A stretch of DNA of 64,000 bases from Chlorogloeopsis sp. ULAP01. GTDB lineage: Bacteria > Cyanobacteriota > Cyanobacteriia > Cyanobacteriales > Nostocaceae. Position numbers and translations under genes: made by a program. This document shows positions 45,950 through 55,631 of the stretch, one piece after another. The stretch covers positions 1 through 64,000 of the forward strand of contig NZ_JAUDRH010000012.1 of NCBI RefSeq assembly GCF_030381805.1, given 5' to 3'. The notes beneath the pieces are model-generated. The model was not told the origin of the DNA. It searched no databases and was given only the letters and a program-made list of their open reading frames with translations. The number at the start of each line of letters is the position of its first letter. Position 1 is the stretch's first letter.

Positions 45950-47815
45950 TCATAGCTGCTTAGTAGATATTAACTGCTGTAAAACAGAATCAACCTCAGC
46001 TTGCAGATGCATGAACTTGGCTTTATTTTGAGGATTTTCGCTCCAATCCTCTACAATATCTAAGCTCCCAGAAAGAAATGCAGTTCGACAAGCTTGACGG
46101 CGAATCTTGCCACTGGAAGTTTTGGGAATGCTTCCAGTCTTGACAAGTACCGTAGCGAAAATTTCTAGCCCGTGCTGCGCGATCGCCGCTTGTCTAATAC
46201 TTCCAATAACTTCTTGAACATTTAACTTCCGCAGGTAACTCCGCTCTACTTCCTGAACAATAACTAGTCGCTCTGAACCTTTAAAATCTATGGCAAATGC
46301 TGCTCCACAATCAGGTCTAAGGGCGGGATGACTCTTCTGAACAGTCAATTCAATGTCTTGAGGATAATGATTTTGCCCTCTAATGATGATTACATCTTTG
46401 AGCCGCCCTGTAATAAACAGTTCCCCATTTTGTAAAAATCCTAGATCCCCGGTGCGAAGAAATGGCCCTTCGCCAGTATCTGCTAGATAGGCACGAAATA
46501 TTTTCTCTGTTTCCTCAGGTTTATTCCAGTAGCCACTAGCAACACTTGGCCCTGCTACCCAAATTTCTCCGACTTGTTCGGGAGCACAAAGGGTTAAGGA
46601 TTCAGGGTTGACTATGACGACTTTCTGCCCTTGAGGGCTTTTTCCACAGCCCACAATTGTCCGAGTATATTCCTGAGTTTCGTCACTCTTGACAATTCGG
46701 TTTTGCTCTAATGCTGCCCCTTCTACATTGTAAGTAATTGGTAAAGCTGTTTTCTCACCCCCAGACACTATGAGAGTGGTTTCTGCCATACCATAGCAGG
46801 GGTAGAATGCTTCACGGCGAAAGCCACAAGGTGCAAAAGTAGAGGCAAACTGTTCTAATGTTTCAACCCGGACAGGTTCAGCACCAGTAAATGCAACCTC
46901 CCAACTACTAAGATCGAGATTTGCTATCTGTTCGGGGGTAGCCTTGCGAACACAAAGCTCATAAGCAAAATTTGGCCCGCCGCTAGTTGTAGCTTGATAA
47001 CGGGATATTGCCTGCAGCCAACGGATTGGCTTTTGCAGAAAATCTACAGAAGCCATCAACACAACAGGAGTATCAGCGTAGAGAGGCTGTAGAATGCCAC
47101 CAATCAAGCCCATATCATGGTAAGGCGGTAACCAAATCACACCTTGGCTATTAGGTGTATGCCCAAATAATTTGTGGATTAAGGCTGAGTTGACAAGCAA
47201 GTTACGATGACTTACCATCACTCCTTTGGGATTACCTGTAGAGCCGGAGGTGTATTGGAGAAAAGCCACTGTGTCGGGATACAGTTCTTGCGGCTGCCAT
47301 GCTTTTGCTAAGTTGCTACTCAGCCCATCGATAGCTAGCCAATGCAATCCAGAAATGTCTATACCCTCTTGATTGAAGCTAGTTTGGAGGTTATGCAAAA
47401 GAGATGTAGAGGTCAATACAATCTTGGCTTGAGCATCTTGGGCGATCGCCTGCAATCTCGATAGATTTTGATTTCGCCTGGGTGGATAAGCAGGAACAGC
47501 AATTACCCCCGCATATAAACATCCAAAGAAGGCACAAATGAAATCTAAACCAGGTTGAAAAAGGAGCAAGGCTCGTTCGCCAGAAATATTTAGAGATTGG
47601 AGAGAGGCAGCGATTGACTGTGCTTGCAGATGTAATTCTCCATATGTCAACTTTTCTGCTTCTGTTTCTCCACTCTTCAAAAATGTATATACTTTTTGTT
47701 CTGAGTTCTTCTCTGCCCTATGACTTAGGAGATCCACGAAAGTAGAGAAGTCGTACTCACTGTTAGTCGGCTCTTTACACCAAGCACCCATTCGCTCTTC
47801 CTCGCTATCGTTCAC
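45950..47815 (-). CDS. Fatty acyl-AMP ligase (FAAL)
   Basis: 621 residues; GTG start with AGGA upstream, ATG at codon 9 as an alternative. ANL-superfamily motifs: P-loop YTSGSTGNPKG (about 188), WLPPYHDMGLIG, FYPCYGMAETT, LRTGDLGFL and the C-terminal Lys in TSSGKIRR. The PPYHDMGLIGG region and lack of CoA-type features fit FAALs, which activate a fatty acid as its AMP ester and pass it to an ACP. First gene of the leftward cluster and so the likely pathway starter, equal in role to CylA. A long gene-free spacer (47816-49540) upstream should hold its promoter. Confidence 0.9.
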   Translation of the reverse strand: MNDSEEERMGAWCKEPTNSEYDFSTFVDLLSHRAEKNSEQKVYTFLKSGETEAEKLTYGELHLQAQSIAASLQSLNISGERALLLFQPGLDFICAFFGCLYAGVIAVPAYPPRRNQNLSRLQAIAQDAQAKIVLTSTSLLHNLQTSFNQEGIDISGLHWLAIDGLSSNLAKAWQPQELYPDTVAFLQYTSGSTGNPKGVMVSHRNLLVNSALIHKLFGHTPNSQGVIWLPPYHDMGLIGGILQPLYADTPVVLMASVDFLQKPIRWLQAISRYQATTSGGPNFAYELCVRKATPEQIANLDLSSWEVAFTGAEPVRVETLEQFASTFAPCGFRREAFYPCYGMAETTLIVSGGEKTALPITYNVEGAALEQNRIVKSDETQEYTRTIVGCGKSPQGQKVVIVNPESLTLCAPEQVGEIWVAGPSVASGYWNKPEETEKIFRAYLADTGEGPFLRTGDLGFLQNGELFITGRLKDVIIIRGQNHYPQDIELTVQKSHPALRPDCGAAFAIDFKGSERLVIVQEVERSYLRKLNVQEVIGSIRQAAIAQHGLEIFATVLVKTGSIPKTSSGKIRRQACRTAFLSGSLDIVEDWSENPQNKAKFMHLQAEVDSVLQQLISTKQL

Positions 47816-49540
47816 ACTAATTCCTGTTATCCACTAAGCTTGTCTTGCTTTGTTCAATTACATAGCAACCCAGTTTCATTGCTTTACTTAACAAGTAAAA
47901 AATGTTTGCACTATATCAACTCTGGTAATATTTACCCCTTAGAAGTCTCTATTATGTGTTTGCTTACCAAATATTCATCTAAGCTATTTCTTTTTGCAAT
48001 AATTCCTTGAGTGAGTTATTACCTTGAGTTATTACCTATTTTTTGCTCACTCTTTAATCAGATTCAGACTCTTTTATCGTATTTTACACAATTAATAGCT
48101 TCTAATCACCATCTTGGTTGTTTTCATAATAAAGTAAGTTTTATTCAAACTTCTTCTTTCACTATGGTGATATCCATTCAAACTTCTTCTTTCACTATGG
48201 TGATATCCATTCAAACTTCTTCTCTCACTATGGTGATATCCATTCAAACTTCTTCTTCAAACTTCTTCTCTCACCAAGATGACAAAAGATAAACAACAGT
48301 TCTCTTAACTAAATTACGTAGATATAATAAGTTTTTCTATCCTTCTAAAGGAATAGCTTACATATAAAATAAATATTACTTAAGTTAGATGCGTCTAACA
48401 AAATTATAATTGGATTCGCTTAATTAATGATTTATTTATGTCTTAAGATAGATTAGTGGGACTTTAACTAGTCTCACAAAAGTTAAAGTACATACTTATA
48501 CATAAATAATTATTAAATAATTATGTTAAAAAATTGACAATTCCACTCAAATGTAACTCTATTGCAACTCAAATGCAACTTTCTAGTATCACTTAAAGTG
48601 TGATGATAGTAGCTTAAACTCTAACAGGTGCCAGTTTTATTGCTAATCACCGGAGTTAGCTAAAATGCATCATTACCTATTTAAGCTATATTTCTAAAAA
48701 TGCTTGTAACGGTGTCAACGCTTCACTAGTAGTGTACCAAGCCAAAATTGCTACGTGGAGATAAGCACTTGTGCACTTGTGCAGGGGAGAAAGTTGCAGT
48801 AAGTCTTTCCCCCCTGCCCCTCTGCCCCTGTGCTCCTCTGCTGACCACAACGCAAAGTTTCCTTGGCGGACTACTAGGTATGACTCTTGCTTTGTTTTCT
48901 TCATCAAATCTTTATAGAGATTCCAGGCAATCTCCTATGCTTTTGAATTCTAAAAGCCTTACTGCAACAATTTGTCTCAATAATTATTAGCTGATTGACA
49001 ATTATAGATTTTTTAAGATTTTACAAAGAAGATATAACAGTTCTTAATTGCCTATAGTACGAGAGCTAACTAGTAAATAGTTTGTTGTTAAACATACTAT
49101 GCTTTTATTTTTAATACTCAACTGCAAACATAGTCACTTTCATGCTGTATAGCATTCAATTAGGAAATGTAATATTCAGCTATTGCAAAAACTTAAAGTT
49201 TATATAAATATAAATCGAGAACAGCTTTGAGCTTTTCTTCCTATTGCGCCATAGCAAAGTAGATAGGTATGTTCTAGAAAAATATGGCAAGCTGCTAGAA
49301 ATATTATTTTTATTAGCTATCATATATCTGCTATATGCCTAAAGTGCGAATGAATCCAAAGCAGGGATGTCAATGGTGACGCTTGACCTAAATCTTCTCA
49401 CTCAATTGAATTACAACAGATTTCACATCTCCACAACATCTTGAGAAAGACCACAGGTTGCTCAAAAATTTTAGTCAAGTCTGGAATAAGATGAAAATCA
49501 TTTCATAACAACTACAGAAAAGCTTATTGACTACAAAACG
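47816..49540. other. 1.7-kb gene-free spacer upstream of the lipid cluster
   Basis: No supported gene. It contains a 33-bp tandem repeat (48145-48246), an inverted-repeat-like operator candidate CACTTAAAGTG (48590-48600), and a C-rich short-repeat tract of the CCCCTCTGCCCCTG kind (about 48809-48841), a common cyanobacterial intergenic repeat. The promoters for the FAAL operon and for the rightward 296-residue gene should lie here, but no hexamer pair is convincing. Confidence 0.5.
48145..48270 (+). repeat. 33-bp tandem repeat (minisatellite)
   Basis: Three copies of a 33-bp unit (ATTCAAACTTCTTC, then TTCACTATGGTGATATCC) and a partial fourth. The first two are identical, the third differs at one base. 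The block is flanked by CATCTTGG (48110-48117) and its complement CCAAGATG (48274-48281). The unit contains the partly palindromic TCACTATGGTGA. An ORF across it merely translates the repeat and is not accepted as a gene. Confidence 0.8.
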
Positions 49541-50431
49541 ATGAATATACTCAGTCAAGCGCAAGTGTGGGAAATCGAAAAAAGCGACGTGATTACTAAC
49601 GACAATCTGATTTTAGATGATGCTGTTGCCCCTTTGATAGTTGAATCAACAGAACTAACACAAGAGGAACAAAGCTTACGCCTTCACCTCGAACAAAAAG
49701 TAGAAAAAGCATTTTATGAAGCTGGAAAGGCTCTAATGGAGTTGCGAAATAGAAGGCTTTACCGTTCTACTCACCGAACATTTGAAGAGTACTGTCGGGA
49801 TCACTTTGGGTACAATCGCCGATATCCTTATCTTTTGATTGAGGCTGCCATTGTTGTTGATAACTTGTCTGAAGAATGCGATCCATTGGATCGCATTCTA
49901 CCCACTAATGAGCGTCAAGTCAGACCATTGACCAAACTAAAACCTCAACAACAGTGTGAAGTATGGCAGCAAGCAGTAGCAGTAGCTGGTGGTAAAGTAC
50001 CATCCAGTCGTATAGTGAAAGATATTGTGCAGCATATGATTGAAGATATCAAACAGCCCAATCCCTATCGCCCTGGTGAAGTTTGCCAAATTGTTGCCAA
50101 AGATAATTCCGAACTCAGAGGTTTAGGTGGGTGCTGGTGTATAGTTAGTCAAGTTAATAATTTCAACTGTACAGTTACTACCTGGAAGGGACAATATACT
50201 GTAAAGTTAAAACATCTACAGCCACTGGGTTATTCCAATACTGAATGCGAGCAGATACAAAAGATATGCGATCGCATCACCAGGGTTTATAATTGCGGCG
50301 ATTTAGAAGGAGCAGCTGATGCAATTCTCAAACACTTGGGTGAGATTCAACGACCTTGTCTGACAGCATTAGAAGAAGAACTTTTAAGAGTTTTGGAACA
50401 CAAGTATTTACTGAGTAGAGAGCAGAAGTAA
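49541..50431 (+). CDS. Putative DNA-binding protein of plasmid/phage type
   Basis: 296 residues. The region of about 48-105 (EAGKALMELRNRRLY, HRTFEEYCRDHFGYNRRYPYLLIEA) resembles helix-turn-helix modules seen in cyanobacterial plasmid and phage proteins. The segment RPLTKLKPQQQCEVWQQAV that follows is ParB-linker-like. Residues of about 180-230 form a small beta domain (GEVCQIVAKDN...TTWKGQYTVKLKHLQPL), perhaps a KOW/SH3-like barrel. The family is not named. It stands alone between the lipid cluster and the exopolysaccharide locus, on the strand of the latter's kinase; a regulatory role is possible. Confidence 0.7.
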   Translation: MNILSQAQVWEIEKSDVITNDNLILDDAVAPLIVESTELTQEEQSLRLHLEQKVEKAFYEAGKALMELRNRRLYRSTHRTFEEYCRDHFGYNRRYPYLLIEAAIVVDNLSEECDPLDRILPTNERQVRPLTKLKPQQQCEVWQQAVAVAGGKVPSSRIVKDIVQHMIEDIKQPNPYRPGEVCQIVAKDNSELRGLGGCWCIVSQVNNFNCTVTTWKGQYTVKLKHLQPLGYSNTECEQIQKICDRITRVYNCGDLEGAADAILKHLGEIQRPCLTALEEELLRVLEHKYLLSREQK

Positions 50432-50980
50432 TCTAAAAATAGGTAGTTTTAATATTATCTGTATTAAAGGTAAAGTAAAAATTGGTGCGCAACTTTGACC
50501 AGTACTGATTTGAACCAGTGGTCTTTAACAAAAGAGCCATAAGTAAAAACCTTTGAGACTTTATCGGTTTTCTGGTCATGTGAGCGCTATTTGCTAAAGC
50601 AAAACATCAACGATATTGAAATAACGATCATAAAAGTTAATTAATTAACGTATATTATGTTGTCTGTTTAGAAAATCTTTTTTACCCTTGCTCGCTACAC
50701 ATCAATTTTAAAATTGGTATATCTTTTTTTCATGTATTACTCCAGGAGAGAAGAAAGCTCTTTCAATTAATTCAATTTTCCTTGGATTCTTTGTTCAAAA
50801 TTTTTCGTTATTCAATTCCTCTAAAGTTTTTCAAACTTTATTTTTTAAATTTAATTTACTATTTTTAATTATTTTTAGTTGATAGATAAATATGAACTGT
50901 GAAAAGCTGTATGGAAACAGTTAGACAAATAGACCGCTTCTCAAGTCAAATTGTTTGCTGAATGGGAGGATTTACGTGAA
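50432..50980. promoter_or_regulatory. AT-rich spacer upstream of the histidine kinase
   Basis: About 550 bp with no ORF; very AT-rich with a TTAATTAATTAA palindrome (about 50639-50648). GGGAGGA at 50964-50970 is the ribosome binding site that selects ATG 50981 as the kinase start. No terminator hairpin was recognised after the upstream gene. Confidence 0.4.
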
Positions 50981-52435
50981 ATGGTGTTAGCTATTAGATT
51001 CTGGAGTTTTCTTACTAAATCAACCCTTCTGAAACCTCGTTTACTTGCGCCTCTGCAAACTAGCTTTTTTATGCTGGTGTTATTAATAGTAGGACAACAA
51101 GGGTTAAATCTCTGGCTTGGATTACTCATTCGTGAAACAGGTAATCGGGTAAGTCATTCTTTACTAGTAGACCATGAAGGAGAACGCCTGCTCAGTAAGA
51201 ATAATAGGCAACAGCAGAACTCCTTTGGCAGTAGCATCAACCGTTTATATACCTTAGTAAAAGATAACCAAACCCAACTAAAACAACTAAATAAAATTAA
51301 AAATCTTCATGTCCTTCAGCAAAACCAGTTGCTTAAAAAGCCGCTCTTTGACTCTGCTGGCAAGTATGCCTTGCAGGAAAAGGACTTATTCAATTCCTTG
51401 CACGCCCAGAGTCGGGTGCTGCTTTTGTACGAAAAGAGACTTTTAAAAGAACAGCAACATCGATTGCAGCAGCTTTACTATATCAATACTACTGTTAACA
51501 TCCTTTGCGCTGTAATTATCTTGACCGGAGCAGGGTTAATCCTCCGGCAGTTGCATCGACGAGTCGAGCTTCCGTTACGTAGTTTGATTAATATAGGCAA
51601 TCTTTGGCAGGCAGGTCAACTAGAAGCCCAATTTCGCTATTCATCTGCTGACGAAATTGGTCATCTGACTACAGTTCTCAATGGAGTAGTAAGCAAGTTT
51701 GAACATCAATACAAAAGTCTTAAAGTACAAAATCAAGAGCTTAAAGACTTGATCGGTGCCCTCTCCCACGACCTACGCACCCCCCTGCTTGCTACCCGCA
51801 ATACTCTCGATAGCATGAGTAAAGGAGTCTTTGGCCCTTTAAGCGACACCTGCAGAAAAATGTGTGAAGAATATCGCCAAGCTAACGAGGAACTTCTCAA
51901 GCTTGTGGAAGCTCTTTTAAACGTTTCGCGCTATGAGGCAGGTTACCGCAATCATCTAGACTGCGAACCTCTGAATTGGGAAAAAATTTTGGTCAAAACA
52001 ATTGCTCACATTAAGGCTAGTGCAAAGCATGATCTCATTCTTACCTATAAAATTCCTAAATCGCTACCGACCGTTTACGGTGATGAGTTAGAGATTCAAC
52101 GAGTTTTGCAAAACTTGCTTGATAATGCCGTGCGGGTTAGTGGGTCAAATAAAGAGATTTCCCTTGAAGTAAAGAACCTCGAAGAAACCAAAGTCAAGGT
52201 TTGTGTGTGCGATCGCGGCCCAGGAATTGCACCACAGGAGAAAAAACAGCTCTTCCGTCGCTTTGTCCAGGGACGATGCCAGCCTGGCAGATCCGGACTT
52301 GGTCTGTATTTGTGCAGTCGAATTATTGAGGCTCACAAAGGCACTATTGGTGTTGAAAGTTCCTTGGGAGAGGGCAGCACTTTCTGGTTTACCCTTCCAG
52401 TTTCTGCCAATCAGGTTAGGTATCAAAATGAATAG
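50981..52435 (+). CDS. Membrane sensor histidine kinase
   Basis: 484 residues from ATG 50981, chosen because GGGAGGA lies ten bases upstream; an upstream TTG (50951) lacks one. Two membrane helices (about 20-40 and 170-190) enclose a roughly 130-residue sensory part rich in Gln/Leu, followed by HAMP, HisKA with SHDLRTP (phosphorylated His) and HATPase with N box QNLLDNAV, G1 DRGPGIAP and G2 GRSGLGL. It is followed after 14 bases by a NarL-type regulator, forming a two-component pair. Placement beside exopolysaccharide genes suggests control of polymer synthesis; the signal is unknown. Confidence 0.9.
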   Translation: MVLAIRFWSFLTKSTLLKPRLLAPLQTSFFMLVLLIVGQQGLNLWLGLLIRETGNRVSHSLLVDHEGERLLSKNNRQQQNSFGSSINRLYTLVKDNQTQLKQLNKIKNLHVLQQNQLLKKPLFDSAGKYALQEKDLFNSLHAQSRVLLLYEKRLLKEQQHRLQQLYYINTTVNILCAVIILTGAGLILRQLHRRVELPLRSLINIGNLWQAGQLEAQFRYSSADEIGHLTTVLNGVVSKFEHQYKSLKVQNQELKDLIGALSHDLRTPLLATRNTLDSMSKGVFGPLSDTCRKMCEEYRQANEELLKLVEALLNVSRYEAGYRNHLDCEPLNWEKILVKTIAHIKASAKHDLILTYKIPKSLPTVYGDELEIQRVLQNLLDNAVRVSGSNKEISLEVKNLEETKVKVCVCDRGPGIAPQEKKQLFRRFVQGRCQPGRSGLGLYLCSRIIEAHKGTIGVESSLGEGSTFWFTLPVSANQVRYQNE

Positions 52436-52449
52436 ATGCAGGAGAAATC

Positions 52450-53136
52450 ATGATGCCTGAGAATGATAAACAGAAAAATGTACAGATTCTACTGGTTGAT
52501 GACCATACTTTGATACGCCGAAGTATGAAAAACCAATTTACTCTTGTGCCTAGTTTTAGCGTAGTTGGAGAGGCGGGTGACGGTGTAGAGGCTATTGAAT
52601 TAGTGGCTCAACTCCAGCCCAATGTAGTTTTGATGGATATTGATATGCCAGTCATGGATGGGATCGCAGCCACTCAGTTGATTAAAAAGGATTATCCTGC
52701 TACTCGTGTACTTGCCTTGAGTGCGTTTGATAGTGATACCCACGTGATGGGGATGCTTGCAGCAGGTGCAGATGGTTACTGCCTTAAGACCATAGAATGG
52801 GAACAGCTCATTGTTGTGATTCAACTTATTCTCTCTGGCGGTGCTTATCTAGCTCCTCAAATCGCTCGGAAGATTGCTCAGATTTTCAAATCCACCCCCA
52901 CTGTTGTCTCCAATCAGGTTTCTTCATCTGATGTGCTCGAAAAACGAAATCTCACCGAGCGCGAGCGCCAAATTCTGAAACTAATTGCCAAAGGATACTC
53001 AAATCAAGAGATTGCCGATCAAGTCTACCTCTCATTAGGAACCATTAAGTCCCACGTGCGTATTCTCCTTAATAAACTTAGCGTTGACGATCGCGTTCAA
53101 GCAGCAGCTTTTGCTGTACGCGAAGGGTTGGTTTAA
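52450..53136 (+). CDS. NarL/FixJ-family response regulator
   Basis: 228 residues; AGGAG ribosome binding site. Receiver domain with phospho-acceptor Asp in VVLMDIDMP and the acidic pair VDDH; Lys in CLKTIE. C-terminal LuxR-type helix-turn-helix (LTERERQILKLIAKGYSNQEIA, KSHVRILLNKL). Partner of the histidine kinase directly upstream. The mirror-image leader region between the two exopolysaccharide operons is a plausible target, which is speculative. Confidence 0.92.
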   Translation: MMPENDKQKNVQILLVDDHTLIRRSMKNQFTLVPSFSVVGEAGDGVEAIELVAQLQPNVVLMDIDMPVMDGIAATQLIKKDYPATRVLALSAFDSDTHVMGMLAAGADGYCLKTIEWEQLIVVIQLILSGGAYLAPQIARKIAQIFKSTPTVVSNQVSSSDVLEKRNLTERERQILKLIAKGYSNQEIADQVYLSLGTIKSHVRILLNKLSVDDRVQAAAFAVREGLV

Positions 53137-53431
53137 AGCACTTTTCCAACCAATGTGGGTAGATAGGGAGTAGGGCAGAAGGAGAGCGATCGCACATATC
53201 TCTGTACTCGTGACATTTGAAGCAAATCATACTGCCTTGTTAGACTGAAGTAGGGTACTGATCATAATTTTTTTGCCCTTGCCACCCAAAATCCTCACTA
53301 CCGCAATTAATATCGAGTTCGGATGAATACTTATAATTAAACTGCTCTTGTTTTCGGCCACCAAACTTGATATAAAAGGGGAAAAAGACCCTTTCCTTAA
53401 TTCATTGAATCTTCTTCCCGCACTTTGTCTA

Positions 53432-54124
53432 TTAACAAGCACCACTCCTATGCAAGACAACTCTTAAAGTTTTTAGTATCAATCCTATATCGTAACCAAT
53501 AGACCATTTACGTTGATAACTTAGATCCATTTGCACAATCTCTTGAAAATCTTTAATCCTGGAGCGACCATGAGCCTGCCATTCCCCAGTAATGCCTGGT
53601 TTAACAGCCAATCGTTTCCAATGATAACTTGAGTAATGCATCACTTCATCTACAGTGGGAGGACGAGTACCAACTAGACTCATGTCTCCTAGTAATACAT
53701 TCCAGAATTGCGGGAGTTCGTCTAAGCTAGTACGACGAAGAAATTTACCCACACAAGTAATTCGAGGATCGTTCTCATTTTTGAAAATGTAATTATCTTT
53801 AGATTCATTATTAACTAGATGTTTAAGCTGTTCAGCCCCGACTACCATAGAACGGAATTTCCAAATTCGGAAACGGCGGCCATTCAATCCACAGCGAATT
53901 TGACTATAAAAGATAGGGCCAGGGTTATCCAATTGAATGGCTATAGCAATAGGAATAACTACAACTGCTGTAATTGCTAGTCCTACCAATCCACCCATAA
54001 TGTCAATCATACGCTTGGCTTTACTTGTAACAGAAGGATGAGGCGAAAGTGTGGTGAAGTGAGTAATATCGGCACAATCCAGAATTGGTAGGTTAATGGA
54101 ATGAGACGTAGAAAGTTTAGACAT
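53432..54124 (-). CDS. Undecaprenyl-phosphate sugar-1-phosphate transferase (initiating glycosyltransferase)
   Basis: 230 residues from ATG 54124 (a TTG at 54133 is possible). Bacterial sugar transferase family: membrane helix (about 35-55), then QIRCGLNGRRFRIWKFRSM, RRTSLDELPQFWNVLLGDMSLVGTRP (in parts), and KPGITGEWQ. The single-helix short form is the catalytic half of WbaP/WcaJ. It puts the first sugar phosphate on undecaprenyl phosphate and so starts the repeat unit of the exopolysaccharide. Opposite in direction to the two-component genes, with 295 bases between. Confidence 0.9.
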   Translation of the reverse strand: MSKLSTSHSINLPILDCADITHFTTLSPHPSVTSKAKRMIDIMGGLVGLAITAVVVIPIAIAIQLDNPGPIFYSQIRCGLNGRRFRIWKFRSMVVGAEQLKHLVNNESKDNYIFKNENDPRITCVGKFLRRTSLDELPQFWNVLLGDMSLVGTRPPTVDEVMHYSSYHWKRLAVKPGITGEWQAHGRSRIKDFQEIVQMDLSYQRKWSIGYDIGLILKTLRVVLHRSGAC

Positions 54125-54235
54125 GACAGTCAAATTTTCTTTCAGTGGGTAGGTTTATGAATCTATGCAGCTGAATTGTTGTTAGTGTAAGCAAACTTGG
54201 AGTTATCTGCAATCATGGCTTTCTCTATCAATGCT

Positions 54236-54568
54236 TTATGACTGAGCATTAACTGTGCACAGAACGGCATCATAACTCTCAAAAATTTCAAATACCGAAT
54301 CCAACTGAGTCAGTTCAAAAATGATTTGGATAGATGGTTGTAAGTTACAAATTACTAAACGACAACCGATGGAGCGTGCAGCAGATAGTCCCTTTGTTAG
54401 GGCAAACAATCCTGAGCTATCCATAAAATCTACTTGAGCTAGATCAATTACCCAAAGGTGGTAAGGTTGAGGCACTAAGATAGCCAACTCTTCTCTAAGA
54501 GCTTTCGCATTCTGAGGTTGAAGCAAAATCATCTGACATTTGAGAAAAGATTGTTGCGTCATAGTCAT
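54236..54568 (-). CDS. STAS-domain protein (anti-sigma factor antagonist-like)
   Basis: 110 residues, a single STAS domain with the phosphorylatable Ser in VDFMDSSGLFAL. Such proteins switch partners according to phosphorylation by an anti-sigma kinase. No kinase of that type is nearby. It lies between the sugar-phosphate transferase and WecG-like genes on the same strand, as in other cyanobacterial polysaccharide loci where STAS proteins control export or synthesis. Confidence 0.88.
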   Translation of the reverse strand: MTMTQQSFLKCQMILLQPQNAKALREELAILVPQPYHLWVIDLAQVDFMDSSGLFALTKGLSAARSIGCRLVICNLQPSIQIIFELTQLDSVFEIFESYDAVLCTVNAQS

Positions 54569-54698
54569 AAATTTTGCTGTTGGTTACAGTATTCACCAAA
54601 GACTTCTGAAAACTGACAAACCTCATTGTCCGACTATTTGTCACCTTAACACGGCTAGAGGCCAGACGAAGGTAAACTTCGAGAATAAGCTGTAGAGG

Positions 54699-55631
54699 TT
54701 ATCTTGAGTGAGCTTTCAGACGGGAGCTAGTAAGTAGTGGTCTTTGTTCTACGTGCAAAGAAAACTTATGGCTCTTAGCCAAGCCAAGGTGAAGTAAAAA
54801 AGCGGAATTACCAAGTAAATAGCGGGCTGCTAGACGTTTAGGTTCGTGGCATAAACGATACAGCCACTCTAAGCCCAAGTTTGCTATAAAGCTAGGACAG
54901 TCTGAGACAACACCCGCCAATCGGTCAATTACAGCTCCACCAGCCAAGATTGCATTGACATTAAGACAGCTACGATGCTGTCGAATCCAATTTTCTTGAA
55001 TTGGCATCCCCATTCCTACTATCAAAATATTAGGTTTCATCAAGTTAATTTGCTCAATGACTGCTTCATTCTGATGGATATCTTCCTGGTCAAAATATCC
55101 GTGATGTCCAGCAAAATAAATATTGGGATATTGTGTTCTGAGGCGCTTGAGAGCTGTTTCTAAATACTGAGGCTTAGATCCCAACAAAAAAATTGAAAAA
55201 CCTTCTTGATTGCAATGCTTTAGTAATTCTGGCATCAAGATTGTGTAGGACACGCGATACTGGATTGGTAAATTTAAACCCATGTATTGCAGACCTTTCA
55301 AAATGCCAAAGCCGTCACAATGAGCGACTTCAGCGCTTTGTAAAAAGTCATAAAACCAAGGGAGTTGCATCGAAAGATTAAAAGCATGAACATTGTAGTT
55401 TGCTACAATAATTTGTCTTCTTTCAATACAGGCAGCATGAATCATCTGAATAATAGTTGCTGGGGTCATGCATGTAATACGTCGACCTAACAAATACACA
55501 TTCAGATTTGGCAGCTCTTCTAAGTTACGGTTCTTCTGTATCTTGGTTGGTTGATTAACACGATTGCTAATTTCCATCACTGACTCTTTTACGTTAATAG
55601 TAAATATTGACTTTCTGATTTCCTCTAGCAT
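54699..55631 (-). CDS. WecG/TagA/CpsF-family glycosyltransferase
   Basis: 310 residues from ATG 55631; TTG 55646 and ATG 55580 are alternatives, and the conserved fold begins only at about residue 45. Family motifs: AHCDGFGI, FLLGSKPQYLETA, GHHGYF, ILIVGMGMPIQENWI and GLEWLYRLCHEPKRL. Members transfer ManNAcA or GlcNAc/ManNAc-type residues to lipid-linked acceptors. Likely the second step after the sugar-phosphate transferase. The start codon lies inside the left arm of an 87-bp inverted repeat. Confidence 0.88.
   Translation of the reverse strand: MLEEIRKSIFTINVKESVMEISNRVNQPTKIQKNRNLEELPNLNVYLLGRRITCMTPATIIQMIHAACIERRQIIVANYNVHAFNLSMQLPWFYDFLQSAEVAHCDGFGILKGLQYMGLNLPIQYRVSYTILMPELLKHCNQEGFSIFLLGSKPQYLETALKRLRTQYPNIYFAGHHGYFDQEDIHQNEAVIEQINLMKPNILIVGMGMPIQENWIRQHRSCLNVNAILAGGAVIDRLAGVVSDCPSFIANLGLEWLYRLCHEPKRLAARYLLGNSAFLLHLGLAKSHKFSLHVEQRPLLTSSRLKAHSR

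Noticed and set aside
48145..48270. 33-bp repeats as a CRISPR array
   Set aside because: The units are directly adjacent with no unique spacers and no cas genes nearby.
48011..48292. 93-codon frame on the plus strand as a gene
   Set aside because: More than half of it is the translated 33-bp repeat (IQTSSFTMVIS units); no ribosome binding site.
48686..48990. Two overlapping frames in the C-rich repeat tract
   Set aside because: They translate a known type of short intergenic repeat and have no conserved features.
53227..53460. 77-codon minus-strand frame after the response regulator
   Set aside because: Overlaps the end of the sugar-phosphate transferase gene in another frame, with no motif and no clear start signal.
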